A DNA stretch of 64,000 nucleotides, taken from the NCBI GenBank assembly GCA_911728435.2, contig OU452200.1:36905715-36969714 (forward strand), given 5' to 3'. Positions 50,575 through 62,599 of the stretch are shown here, piece after piece. The DNA is from Apoderus coryli. Taxonomy: Eukaryota; Arthropoda; Insecta; Coleoptera; Attelabidae. A model generated the notes under the pieces. The model did no database searches. It saw only the letters and a program-made list of their open reading frames with translations, and was not told where the DNA came from. Numbering within the stretch: position 1 is the stretch's first letter; each line of letters opens with the position of its first letter. Position numbers and translations under genes: made by a program.

Positions 50575-51335
50575 CGTTTGTTTCCATTGTTGCCATATCG
50601 AATGCTACGTCCGCCCACTCGCTGACGTTTACGCTGCGCCATCGTTTAATGTCAGAGCACACAAAATTTTTCCCGAAATCTAAATTTGAGGGGTGTGACT
50701 TTTATTAATTTAATTCCTCCCCAATGATTCTAAACGTCAACCGACTCTGTGAACAATCAAGATCACAATTTTTTTTGGAGATTTTCATTTGTTCTTGAAG
50801 ATTAAATCTCTTCCCTGTGTGGTGCATCTTTCATTGCTTCTATTCTCTTCAAAATGCCTTAAAACAACTGAAAAATCAGTTGCCGTTGCATTTAACGTTG
50901 TGGATCAACGTTTGTTTCCACTGTTGCCATATCGAATCCTACGTCCGCCCACTCGCTGACGTTTACGCTGCGGCATCGTTTAATTTCAGAGCACACAAAC
51001 TTTTATGCAAATTTTTCCCCAAATCAACATTTGATGGACGGTGGTGTGACTTTTATTAATTTAATTCCTCCCCAATGATTCTAAACGTCAACCGACTCTG
51101 TGAACAATCAAGATCACAATTTTTTTTGGAGATTTTCATTTGTTCTTGAAGATTAAATCTCTTCCCTGTGTGGTGCATCTTTAATTGCTTCTATTCCGTT
51201 CAAAATGCCTTAAAACAACTGAAAAATCAGTTGCCGTTGCATTTAACGTTGTGTATCAACGTTTGTTTCCACTGTTGCCATATCGAATGCTACGTCCGTC
51301 CACTCGATGACGTTTACGCTGCGCCATCGTTTAAT
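50575..51335. repeat. tandem duplication, unit about 335-350 bp, 2.2 copies
   Basis: CGTTTGTTTCCA[C/T]TGTTGCC begins units at 50575, 50909 and 51260 (spacings 334 and 351). The first two units are almost complete and very similar, including a TTTAATTCCTCCCCAATG phrase; the third stops after about 75 bp at CGCCATCGTTTAATT. A 17-bp insert (ACAAACTTTTATGC...) distinguishes unit two. Confidence 0.85.
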
Positions 51336-52034
51336 TATTGAGGAAATAATTAATTTTTGGCACACCTTGTTTTGCATTGGGGTTGGGAGTCGATGTGGGT
51401 TTCTTTTATTATATGAATTTCATCAATTACTAGGTATTAATAAATAAATAAATGATGTTTGAAGATTACATTTGACATTTAGCACAACCCTAACGAGGAT
51501 AATTTATATTTGTGGCAATATTTGGTGACGAATTTTTGTAATAGAGGATATAGTCAGATCATAGTCAGCTCATACAAAAATAAGTAATGATAGTGAAGGC
51601 AGTAAAAAAAAATGAACAATAGCGAAAATGGAAGGTTAATCTGTGAAAATAGAAATTAACAATTTTAGGAAGACTGAAGGTTATAATGGTTAGACTAGGT
51701 ATGTATTTAAATTCAATATAGTTTTTGGTTTTTTTGGGTAGGATTAGATAAAACAAGAAATGAGTGCTTATTAATATCTTACTGTTACAAACCAATTCTC
51801 TCATTAGAGTTTGGTAAATCAAATTCTATTCCTTTCGCCGTAGAAGTGTGGTGGTCAACAAGTCTGCATAAGACAAAACGATCCCTTTGATTTGAGATTG
51901 CATGGTTCACAATTATTCACAAGGGACATACCACTTTCAAACTCAAAGAGTCTTCAGATATAGTCGGAAGTTTTACAACTCTTTTCCAACTTTCTTTACT
52001 AACTTTTCAGTAATGGCAAACAAAATTTTATTTA
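51336..52034. other. no gene seen
   Basis: AT-rich DNA without a recognisable exon or repeat. Confidence 0.45.
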
Positions 52035-55000
52035 GTCCAGGGAAGTTGTCGGTTGTTCAAAAAATAAAATAAAATTCAATCAGGCTGTTATTTTCACGGT
52101 AGTATAAAGGACTATTAAACCAAAAAATCACACTCCAAGCCCTGGTACGTTTTGCGCTATTCGGGGTGGATTCTTGAAATATTTTTTTAGAGCAAAATGG
52201 CCTTCATAACGGTTATGAACAACTTTGTCTTATGAATTTTTTTAGCTCTAATATTTAACAAGTTCCAGCTACAAAGGACGAGAATTCCGCTGGCGATAGG
52301 GGTAGTTTTGTAAACCTTTTTTTTTACACAAAATGACCTTAATGAAAGTTGCATGAACAACTTAGCCTTATAATTTTTTTTGCAGCTGTAATACGTATCG
52401 AGTTACACCGCTTTTCTTTTGGTAAACATTTCGAGGATCGCAGGCCTTGTAAACACGTTTTTACAAAAAAATGACCTTAATAGGAGTTTTAGAGGATCAA
52501 AGCATGAACAACTTAGCCTTATAATTTTTTTTGCAGATGTAATACGTATCGAGTTACACCGCTTTTCTTTTGGTAAAAATTTCGAGGATTGCAGGCCTTG
52601 TAAACACGTTTTTACAAAAAAATGACCTTAATAGGAGTTTTAGAGGATCAAAGCATGAACAACTTAGCCTTATAATTTTTTTTGCAGCTGTAATACGTAT
52701 CGAGTTACACCGCTTTTCTTTTGGTAAAAATTTCAAGGATCGCAGGCCTTGTAAACACGTTTTTACAAAAAAATGACCTTAATAGGAGTTTTAGAGGATC
52801 AAAGCATGAACAACTTAGCCTTATAATTTTTTTGCAGCTGTAATACGTATCGAGTTACACCGCTTTTCTTTTGGTAAAAATTTCAAGGATCGCAGGCCTT
52901 GTAAACACGTTTTTACAAAAAAATGACCTTAATAGGAGTTTTAGAGGATCAAAGCATGAACAACTTAGCCTTATAATTTTTTTGCAGCTGTAATACGTAT
53001 CGAGTTACACCGCTTTTTTTTTTGGTAAAAATTTCAAGGATCGCAGGCCTTGTAAACACGTTTTTACAAAAAAATGACCTTAATAGGAGTTTTAGAGGAT
53101 CAAAGCATGAACAACTTAGCCTTATAATTTTTTTTGCAGCTGTAATACGTATCGAGTTACACCGCTTTTCTTTTGGTAAAAATTTCGAGGATCGCAGGCC
53201 TTGTAAACACGTTTTTACAAAAAAATGACCTTAATAGGAGTTTTAGAGGATCAAAGCATGAACAACTTAGCCTTATAATTTTTTTTGCAGCTGTAATACG
53301 TATCGAGTTACACCGCTTTTCTTTTGGTAAAAATTTCGAGGATCGCAGGCCTTGTAAACACGTTTTTACAAAAAAATGACCTTAATAGGAGTTTTAGAGG
53401 ATCAAAGGTTGAACAACTTTGCCTTATAATTTTTTTTGCAGCTGTAATACGTATCGAGTTACACCGCTTTTCTTTTGGTAAAAATTTCAAGGATCGCAGG
53501 CCTTGTAAACACGTTTTTACAAAAAAATGACCTTAATAGGAGTTTTAGAGGATCAAAGCATGAACAACTTAGCCTTATAATTTTTTTTGCAGCTGTAATA
53601 CGTATCGAGTTACACCGCTTTTCTTTTGGTAAAAATTTCGAGGATCGCAGGCCTTGTAAACACGTTTTTACAAAAAAATGACCTTAATAGGAGTTTTAGA
53701 GGATCAAAGCATGAACAACTTAGCCTTATAATTTTTTTTGCAGCTGTAATACGTATCGAGTTACACCGCTTTTCTTTTGGTAAAAATTTCGAGGATCGCA
53801 GGCCTTGTAAACACGTTTTTACAAAAAAATGACCTTAATAGGAGTTTTAGAGGATCAAAGGTTGAACAACTTTGCCTTATAATTTTTTTTGCAGCTGTAA
53901 TACGTATCGAGTTACACCGCTTTTCTTTTGGTAAAAATTTCAAGGATCGCAGGCCTTGTAAACACGTTTTTACAAAAAAATGACCTTAATAGGAGTTTTA
54001 GAGGATCAAAGCATGAACAACTTAGCCTTATAATTTTTTTTGCAGCTGTAATACGTATCGAGTTACACCGCTTTTCTTTTGGTAAAAATTTCGAGGATCG
54101 CAGGCCTTGTAAACACGTTTTTACAAAAAAATGACCTTAATAGGAGTTGTAGAGGATCAAAGTGTGAACAACGTAGCCTTATATTTTTTTTTCAGCTCTA
54201 ATACGTATCGAGTTACACCGCTTTTCTTTTGACAAAAATTTCAAGGATCGCAGGCCTTGTAAACACGTTTTTACAAAAAATGACCTTAATAAGAGTTTTA
54301 CAGGATCAAAGCCTGAACAACTTACCCTTATAATTTTTTTACAGCTCTAATACGTATCGAGTTAAACCGCTTTTTTTTTTGACAAAAATTTCGAGGATCG
54401 CAGGTCTTGTAAACACGTTTTTCCAAAAAAAATGACCTTAATAGGAGTTTTAGAGGATCAAAGGCTGAACAACTTAGCCTTATAATTTTTTTTGCAGCTC
54501 TAATACGTATCGAGTTACACCGCTTTTTTTTTTTGACAAAAATTTCGAGGATCGCAGGTCTTGTAAACACGTTTTTCCAAAAAAAATGACCTTAATAGGA
54601 GTTTTAGAGGATCGAAGTGTGACCAACGTAGCCTTATATTTTTTTTTCAGCTCTAATACGTATCGAGTTACACCGCTTTTCTTTTGACAAAAATTTCAAG
54701 GATCGCAGGCCTTGTAAACACGTTTTTACAAAAAATGACCTTAATAAGAGTTTTAGAGGATCAAAGCCTGAACAACTTACCCTTATAATTTTTTTGCAGC
54801 TCTAATACGTATCGAGTTACACCGCTTTTTTTTTTGACAAAAATTTCGAGGATCGCAGGTCTTGTAAACACGTTTTTCCAAAAAAAATGACCTTAATAGG
54901 AGTTTTAGAGGATCAAAGGCTGAACAACTTAGCCTTATAATTTTTTTGCAGCTCTAATACGTATCGAGTTAAACCGCTTTTTTTTTTGACAAAAATTTCG

Positions 55001-56697
55001 AGGATCGCAGGCCTTGTAAACACGTTTTTACAAAAAATGACCTTAATAAGAGTTTTAGAGGATCAAAGCCTGAACAACTTACCCTTATAATTTTTTTGCA
55101 GCTCTAATACGTATCGAGTTAAACCGCTTTTTTTTTTGACAAAAATTTCGAGGATCGCAGGTCTTGTAAACACGTTTTTCCAAAAAAAATGACCTTAATA
55201 GGAGTTTTAGAGGATCAAAGGCTGAACAACTTAGCCTTATAATTTTTTTTGCAGCTCTAATACGTATCGAGTTACACCGCTTTTTTTTTTTGACAAAAAT
55301 TTCGAGGATCGCAGGTCTTGTAAACACGTTTTTACAAAAAATGACCTTAATAAGAGTTTTAGAGGATCAAAGCCTGAACAACTTAGCCTTATATTTTTTT
55401 GCAGCTCTAATACGTATCGAGTTACACCGCTTTTCTTTTGACAAAAATTTCGAGGATCGCAGGTCTTGTAAACACGTTTTTACAAAAAAATGACCTTAAT
55501 AAGAGTTTTAGAGGATCAAAGCCTGAACAACTTAGCCTTATAATTTTTTTTGCAGCTCTAATACGTATCGAGTTACACCGCTTTTCTTTTGGCAAAAATT
55601 TCGAGGATCGCAGGCCTTGTAAACACGTTTTTACAAAAAAATGACCTTAATAGGAGTTGTAGAGGATCAAAGTGTGAACAACGTAGCCTTATATTTTTTT
55701 TGCAGCTCTAATACGTATCGAGTTACACCGCTTTTCTTTTGACAAAAATTTCAAGGATCGCAGGCCTTGTAAACACGTTTTTACAAAAAATGACCTTAAT
55801 AAGAGTTTTAGAGGATCAAAGCCTGAACAACTTAGCCTTATATTTTTTTGCAGCTCTAATACGTATCGAGTTACACCGCTTTTCTTTTGACAAAAATTTT
55901 GAGGATCGCAGGTCTTGTAAACACGTTTTTACAAAAAAATGACCTTAATAAGAGTTTTAGAGGATCAAAGCCTGAACAACTTAGCCTTATAATTTTTTTT
56001 GCAGCTCTAATACGTATCGAGTTACACCGCTTTTCTTTTGACAAAAATTTCGAGGATCGCAGGTCTTGTAAACACGTTTTTTCAAAAAAAATGACCTTAA
56101 TAGGAGTTTTAGAGGATCGAAGGCTGATCAACTTTGCCTTATAATTTTTTTTGCAGCTGTAATACGTATCGGGTTACACCGCTTTTCTTTTGGCAAAAAT
56201 TTCGAGGATCGTAGGCCTTGTAAACACGTTTTTACAAAAAAATGACCTTAATAAGAGTTTTACAGGATCAAAGCCTGAACAACTTAGCCTTATAATATTT
56301 TTTTTCAGCTCTAATACGTAACGAGTTACACCGCTTTATTTTGACAAAAATTTCGAGGATCGCAGGCCTTATCAACACGGTTTTACAAAAAAACGACCTT
56401 AATAAGAGTTTTAGAGGATCAAAGGCTGAACGTTTTTTGCATCTCTAATACTTCGAGTTATACCGTTCTTATTCCGAAGATCTAAAAAAAATCATAATTC
56501 ATAAGGCAAAGTTGTTCAGCTTTCGATTCTCTAAAGAAATGTTTATGAAACCACACCTATAGTGTAAAAAGTACCAGGGGTTCGAGTGTGATTTTTTAGT
56601 TTTATAGTCAGGAGGCAGTCTCCAAACAACCCTGAAAATATAATCCCGTTTGGATTTTTTTTGTGACCCCTATAACCCGAGTACAACTTCCCTGGAC
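52035..56697. mobile_element. inverted-repeat element carrying a satellite array
   Basis: The ends read GTCCAGGGAAGTTGT at 52035-52049 and its complement at 56683-56697, flanked on both sides by TATTTA (52029-52034 and 56698-56703). Further in, about 40 bp around AAAAAATCACACTC..CCCTGGTAC match in inverted orientation (52113-52160 and 56565-56615). A decayed satellite monomer follows on each side in opposite orientations. I read it as a non-autonomous DNA transposon whose interior expanded into tandem repeats. No transposase is present. Confidence 0.65.
52230..56460 (+). repeat. satellite array, 151-bp monomer, about 27 copies
   Basis: Each monomer has a GTAATACGTATCGAGTTACA block, a GAGGATCGCAGGCCTTGTAA block, AAATGACCTTAATAGGAG and GAACAACTTAGCCTTATAA, repeating every 151 bp (for example 52382, 52533). 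Monomers left of about 54190 carry GCTGTAATACG with TTTTGGTAAA; those to the right mostly carry GCTCTAATACG with TTTTGACAAA. Larger duplications are visible: 453 bp (53324 and 53777), about 757 bp (54328 and 55085) and about 449 bp (55290 and 55739). The 68-codon reading frames in it are a by-product of repetition. Confidence 0.95.
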
Positions 56698-56703
56698 TAT
56701 TTA

Positions 56704-57490
56704 ATTTAATCTGAATTTTTTCAATTCGAAGAGGATGGCGAGCGAGTTCGTGATTGTTTTCTTAGACTTGGTTTGAAACTGTAATGAATTTAGTAAACAC
56801 TCTAAACCATCAATCAGTATGACTATTTAGCTCAGGTTCCTTGAGAATATTATACAGTCAGTCCGTTCTAGTTAGAAATAGTATTTTGTCTAAACGTTTG
56901 TTTTTTTAGGCAGGATTCATTCGCAAGATAGATCTAGAAATTAAAGTCATGATATTTGAGGTTAACCTGGGTTAGGTAGGTGTTTATTTGTATACATTTA
57001 AAAATGCAGCACACCTATGTTCAATAATATTTTGTTTTGTTTTATTTTACCACGTTTTTTTTGTTACTAAAATGTTTAAATTGTTATTTTTACCATTTAG
57101 GTGTTCTGCGGTACTACAGTGTGAGTCTACATGTGAGAGGAAAAGGTTGTGGTGAGTAAAACATGAGTCTGAGAAATCTATGTAAGTATTAATTTATTCT
57201 AAAGTTAATCACATAAATTCTTTCTAGTGCTATAACCATAAAATTAATTAAAATGTGCAAGAAAACAATATTTACAATAATTTTTATTTTAGTATACAAG
57301 GGGGAGTCAGTTTTAATTTTGTAAAACTTTTTCAGACATTTCTAAAATAGTTTTTTTGTTGTTGTTGTTGTTGAATAATAGAAATGACCGAAGAAGGCAG
57401 TGTTTGATTGTCGAAACGTAGTGAAGGTAGTGGGTATAAATCACCTAAAAAAATTAACTACACATACAATACGAAGTACCTACCAAAAAT
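56704..57490. other. no gene seen
   Basis: AT-rich; a (GTT)n microsatellite lies near 57358-57375 and a GAAACGT-containing phrase near 57412. No exon was recognised. Confidence 0.45.
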
Positions 57491-57494
57491 CTGA

Positions 57495-57695
57495 TGCATC
57501 TCAACAGGAATGAGCCTAGAAGGGAGCGACGAATGCAGATCCTGGAGGGAGGAGGAGGAAACTCCTGATCACCTTTTAGCAGAATGCGCCGCTATCCGGA
57601 AGGAACACTTGGGCCATGAAATCGTGTAAGATGGAGACGTGTTCTCCCTGAGAGCAGCCAAGCTACTGGAGTTCATAAAAACTCTAGAACTTGAT
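57495..57695 (+). pseudogene. LINE C-terminal Cys/His tail remnant
   Basis: Plus strand: MSLEGSDECRSWREEEETPDH with LLAECAAIRKEHLG matches the post-RNase H CxxC..ETxxHLLxEC motif of LINEs. A stop follows at once. Only about 65 codons survive. Confidence 0.6.
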
Positions 57696-58089
57696 GAAGT
57701 TCAAGACAGTGTATACATCCCTAATTATTTTAATCTTAATCTTACTGTTTCTAATGATAAATCCTTGGGATCCTTGGGATAAATCATTTGGGAAGTAGAC
57801 TTTTTTCCACTCTTACGAATATCGACCAATGAAATTGTCTATTCTTAGCGTCGGTCGTACCGTTTTTCTAGAAAAATATTAATCAGCAATTTTCTTGTCT
57901 ATCCCTATATTAGAGTCACTTTGATGAACTTTTATCACTTATTAAATCAGCGTAAAATAGCTAGTTCGACCGGATCCAATATTTTTATTACAATATACCG
58001 GGTGTGACAGTATATTCATAAACCACAGGATCTTTCAATCTAGAAAATGATAGGATATTACACTTCGATAAGTGAAACCCATCTTTATT

Positions 58090-58790
58090 ATTATTACGAC
58101 CTGGAAGATTTTAAGCTCATCAGCTTATGCAAGACTGCTACATCGAAATCATTATATTCGGTCATCGGAAAACATTAAACAACAAGCGGTCGAGATTTTG
58201 ACCCCTGAGGTACACCTGATGTCAATGCATACTCCTGCATAACAAATAGGATCGGAATAGTTTACGAAGCTGTGAAGAAAAACAGACATTTTCTAATTTT
58301 GCTAACAGTAAAGGATGGTCTATTTGGTCAAAGGCCTTTCTAAAATCTGTGTACAGCTAAAGATGATCCAGAGTAGAGCAAACCTGTTCAGAAAGACATA
58401 CCAGATTCGACGTGGGGGAGCGAGCACACATAAATCCGTGTTGTTCAGGAGAATGTTTGAATATTTTGCTGGAATAGATTTTTATTATTAAGGATAATTT
58501 CGAAAACATTTCCCAAATTGCAGAGAATCGATACTGGTTTGTAATTATTTCAAATAATTAAATGTGATGGACCAAATTTCAGCACCATGAAACCGGGAAG
58601 CTGCCTGTATTCAAAATTAAATTAAAAACATGTAATAGTGGGTCTGAAAATGCATAGATGCAGTCCCTAACCAGAAAAAATATAAAAACATAAAGAAGTT
58701 TTTCGTACTGTACATCGAAATTGATGGGGGTTTCGGGCTTGCGGGGATTATATGTTAATAGAGCAAACACTAGTGTTATTTTGACGAGTT
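58090..58790 (-). pseudogene. LINE reverse transcriptase remnant
   Basis: Minus strand: LLHVFNLILNTGSFPVSW (fingers), HGFMCARSPTSNLV, YTDFRKAFDQIDHPLLLAKL (motif A) and FRSYLLCRS follow in order through several stops. A decayed Jockey/CR1-type copy. Confidence 0.7.
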
Positions 58791-58799
58791 CTATAAACC

Positions 58800-60490
58800 C
58801 TCAAACTTTTTCTGTTCAAAACTGATTCACCCTGTATAAATAACTTGATATTGTTCAATTTGGCTGTAGTTTGGACAAAAATTTTATATGCACATTTTAA
58901 ACTATTTATTAAGACTGAAAATGGACTTCCGAAGTATTTTTTTTTTAGATTTTAAAATACTTTTCAATTTGCATAATAAAATAATTTTGATATAATTAAA
59001 AAATATATCTTAGGACAAAAATCTAGTTAACGTAACATTTTTTCTTAAAATATTTTCATTGTTTAATTAACTTTTTTTGTTTTATTCTTCAACCTTATAT
59101 TCTTCAATTTTTATTCAAACAAGAAGGAGAGAAAGTATAAAAAACATAATAAAATTGAGTAGCCCATTTATTTCATCCCTTGGGGTTTGGTTTGAGCGTC
59201 AACTACAAGGATTAAATTAATAAAAATTGTTTTAATAGTAAAAGTTCAAAATTAGATTTCTTAATTTGAATTTTTGTCCAAACTTTGTAACATTAAGAGT
59301 CTCCTATGTTTTTTTTTTTAAATTTTTGTGAAAGTTATCATTTTATAGTAGTTTTACCATTGAATGAAATAAAATAACGATTTTTTTAACAACTAGTTTT
59401 TTTTATTCCAACCTGAACATTACTCTAGCTGATTCTCGTTTATTGGAGTTGTTGACTTCAATTTTTGTGTCTTCTATTGAACATGATGACGATACGGATC
59501 AAATACGTAATTGCTAAACGTAAATCAAAACTGACTGTTACGGCTTTTCTTTTAAAAATGTACCCTTTTGAAAATAATCGCAGCGAAATTAGACAGAGTT
59601 TTGATTCTACATTGAAGAAAATTTTTTGCCATTCCAAACAATTTTGTTTAAATTAAAAAAAAACAAAAAGGTACGAGTAGTATAAGTGCTGTTTATATTA
59701 ACCGTTAATATGCCTGTCACAACCCTTGATTAGTCCATCACGAAACAAACATTTCCATTAGCAGCATTTGGAAAAATATTGCTTAAAATGGGTTTTAATT
59801 ATCACACAATTGAGACTATAAAAGACAAAATTTAATGGAACCTCAACGTTAAAAGGACAATTCGACTAATTATTTACTTTTTTCAAAACAATGTGGTCCA
59901 TTAAGAATGGCACTCGGCCATATGGCGTGTTTAATATAGATTGGTCCCCTTTTTGACATTTCTAACTTATCAAATGGCGGTCAAAAATGGTACCTCATTT
60001 TGAAGAATATTTTATGCTGATTACGATGCCCCAGGTTCAAATCCCTGTCACTTTCACAAACAAAATGACGTATTGTCCAAGATGGGGCCTAGAAACCTAG
60101 GTATCAGTTAAAAAAATGTTGGGTTGCTAATGGCGAAATGCATTTTCCGAATGGTGAAGCGCATGAAGGTTTTGGCAAAGCTACAGTTGCGACCCGAATT
60201 TATGCTGGACGTTATCCTGCGACGCCTTATCCTTGAACGATCAGAAGATTAAGCAGATGTCATAATTAAGTGACATTTTATTTGCATTACATACGAGGGC
60301 TTTTTGAGAAGAAAATTATTACTTTCGGACGCCATTTTGGGAAACTGATAAGGTACTTCAATAAATTCAAAACAATAACAAGAAATCGTGCAGTTGAGAA
60401 ATATGAATCGTGCCTAAATGTAGAGGTTTGTTAAGTAAAAAGTTGAACTACTATTTTTGTAGCAGTCATTATCTATTTGGTCCCTGGATG
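58800..60490. other. no gene seen
   Basis: Very AT-rich. A lone CACCCTGTATA phrase at 58829-58839 resembles a mariner/MITE terminus. No reading frame with family resemblance was found. Confidence 0.45.
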
Positions 60491-60492
60491 TA

Positions 60493-61073
60493 CAGGGTGA
60501 TCACGTATATTTTACTCAAAAGCTATATCCGTTAAATTTGATCACACGGTATAGTTTAAATTAGCTGAATCGTCACATTATGGTGCCACAAATGATGTAT
60601 GTCAATCCATCATCAAAATTTTGACATGATTATTTATTTTTAAAGGGACATCCTGTATTGTGGTTTTTTAATCAGTAAAGCTTTTTATTCTGAATGCAGT
60701 CGTTTATTGAGGTTATGTTTAGTAGTTTTTGAACAATATGCATTTTATGCCTCAAAATATATCATTTTAACTAAGTATATGTCACTGTCAAACAGCACTT
60801 ATTTTTTTTCCATGACCATGACAACTTTGAAAAAAATAAATCAGCACTGTCAGAGATAGCGTACCACCACTGCTCTACCGATTAAGAAAACAAAATACTG
60901 GATGTTCCATTTAAAATATCTAATCATATGACAAAATTTTGACAATGGATTGACATACGTCATTTGTGGCGCCATAATATGACGATTTAGAAAAAATGCT
61001 ACAACTTTAAACTAGACAGTGTGATCAAAATTAACGGAGATAGCTATTGAGTAAAATATACGTGATCACCCTA
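60493..61073. mobile_element. palindromic TA-flanked MITE, about 580 bp
   Basis: It begins CAGGGTGATCACGTATATTT and ends with a slightly decayed complement, TA on both sides. The inverted arms extend about 190 bp (60493-60685 and 60880-61073) with mismatches, including a TATGTCAATCCATCATCAAA region. The loop is non-coding. Confidence 0.8.
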
Positions 61074-61339
61074 TAGGTAATACACTTTAGCCAGCGGTTT
61101 TTTAATTATGCATATCAACTATACGGTGTTGTCCCTTATTGACTACGATATTCTGCCAAGAACCCACGATGCACCTGGCCATTGTAATCGAAGAAATCTG
61201 AGGAAAACTTTCACATTTGACCGAACTGCGTACTTTTTTCGGTCTTGGCTCTTTTGGTCCCTTCAATTAGGTTGATTCGGCTTTGGTTTCGTCAACAGTT
61301 GGAGCAAATCTGGATCGTTGTTCACGTCTTTCTCCTTTT

Positions 61340-61490
61340 TGATCAAAATGGAGCAATTTCGCAACAAATTTCGCTGCCACAACGTCGACAATTCTTCATA
61401 ACAATTTTGTTCACTGTTTCAATGTTTTCATCGCTGGTTGACGTGCTGGAACGTCCAGAGCGACCATGGTGATTAACATCTCGGCCGGTA
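61340..61490 (-). pseudogene. mariner transposase N-terminal fragment
   Basis: Minus strand: HHGRSGRSSTSTSDENIETVNK followed by IVMKNCRRCG closely resembles the GRP-S-T-DENV..V...V..NRR helix-turn-helix linker of mariner (SETMAR-type) transposases. Downstream text loses resemblance within about 15 codons. Flanks contain CAAAAAAAGCCCGCG near 61614. Confidence 0.65.
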
Positions 61491-61680
61491 CCACTTATAA
61501 ACATTTTTTTTTGCTCAAAATCACGTCTAACCTTTAAATTTGTCAAAAACAAACCAAAAATGCAATATATATGGCTCATAATATCCACAAGTTGGGAACA
61601 TGTGTACCAACGTAACAAAAAAAGCCCGCGATATTTGAAATCACCCTTTCTGAGCACACGTCTTATAGTTTTCAGTCATA

Positions 61681-62586
61681 CAATGTGTCCACAGAGTTTG
61701 GAAGAGGAAAAACTTAAAAGTCATTCTTTATAAAAACGTCTGCTTGTGTCGAAACTACAATTTCAAATACCAAATTTACGATTACTATACAGGGTATATC
61801 AAAAATAACAATTTTAATGATTTTGATTTTTTTTTTTTTTTAATTTTATGAAAACATTTTCAAAATCGTGATTTATTAGACCGATTGTGCAAAAACAACT
61901 AATAAACCTTTTTATCAAAGTGGTTAATTTCATAGCTACTTTTAAAATAATAAAATTAAAAAAACAAGAAAATCAAAATCATTAAAAATATTATTTTTGA
62001 TATACCCTGTATAGTAATCGTAAATTTGGTATTTGAATATGTAGTTTTGACACAAGCTGACGTTTTTATAAAGAATGACTTTTTCTTCTAATTCTACAAA
62101 TAAAAAAGTTGTCCACGGATAGAATTTGGAAGAGCAAAAACTTTTGTATTTGTAGATTTAGAAGAAAAAGTCATTCTTTATAAAAACGTCAGCTTGTGTC
62201 AAAACTACAATTTCGAGTACGCAATTTACGATTACTATACAGGGTATATCAAAAATAACATTTTTAATGATTTTGATTTCCTTGTTTTTTTTTAATGTTA
62301 TTATTTTAATAGTAGCTATGAAATCAACCACTTTGAGAAAAAAAGTTTATTAGTGTTTTTTTGCACAATTGGTGTAATAAATCACGATTTTGAAAATATT
62401 TTCATAAAATTAAAAAAAAAAAAAAACAAAAAACCAAAATAAATGTTATTTTTGATATACCCTGTATAGTAATCGTAAATTTGCTATTTGAAATTGTAGA
62501 TTCGACACAAGCAGACGTTTTTATAAATAATGACTTTTTCTTCTAAATCTACAAATAAAAAAGTGTCTCTATCCGTGGACACATTG
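61681..62586. mobile_element. dimeric palindromic MITE
   Basis: The outer ends CAATGTGTCCAC and complement are TA-flanked. A further GTCCACGGATAG terminus lies in the middle (about 62110), so two similar units share a central end. Each unit is itself palindromic and holds an inner MITE-like core with ends CAGGGTATATCAAAAATAAC (61792-62009 and 62241-62465). Arms with ACGTC[T/A]GCTTGTGTC and ACGATTACTATA recur four times in alternating orientation. Confidence 0.75.
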
Positions 62587-62599
62587 TATATCGTCGTTA

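Noticed and set aside
52419..56144. Family of about 68-residue proteins encoded in tandem
   Set aside because: They arise from the 151-bp satellite, overlap each other in register with the repeat and begin at arbitrary codons.
52035..56697. CRISPR-like repeat array
   Set aside because: The whole 151-bp unit is conserved with no variable spacers, and the context is eukaryotic.
58829..58839. Further mariner element at 58.8 kb
   Set aside because: Only one CACCCTGTATA terminus was found, with no inverted partner nearby.
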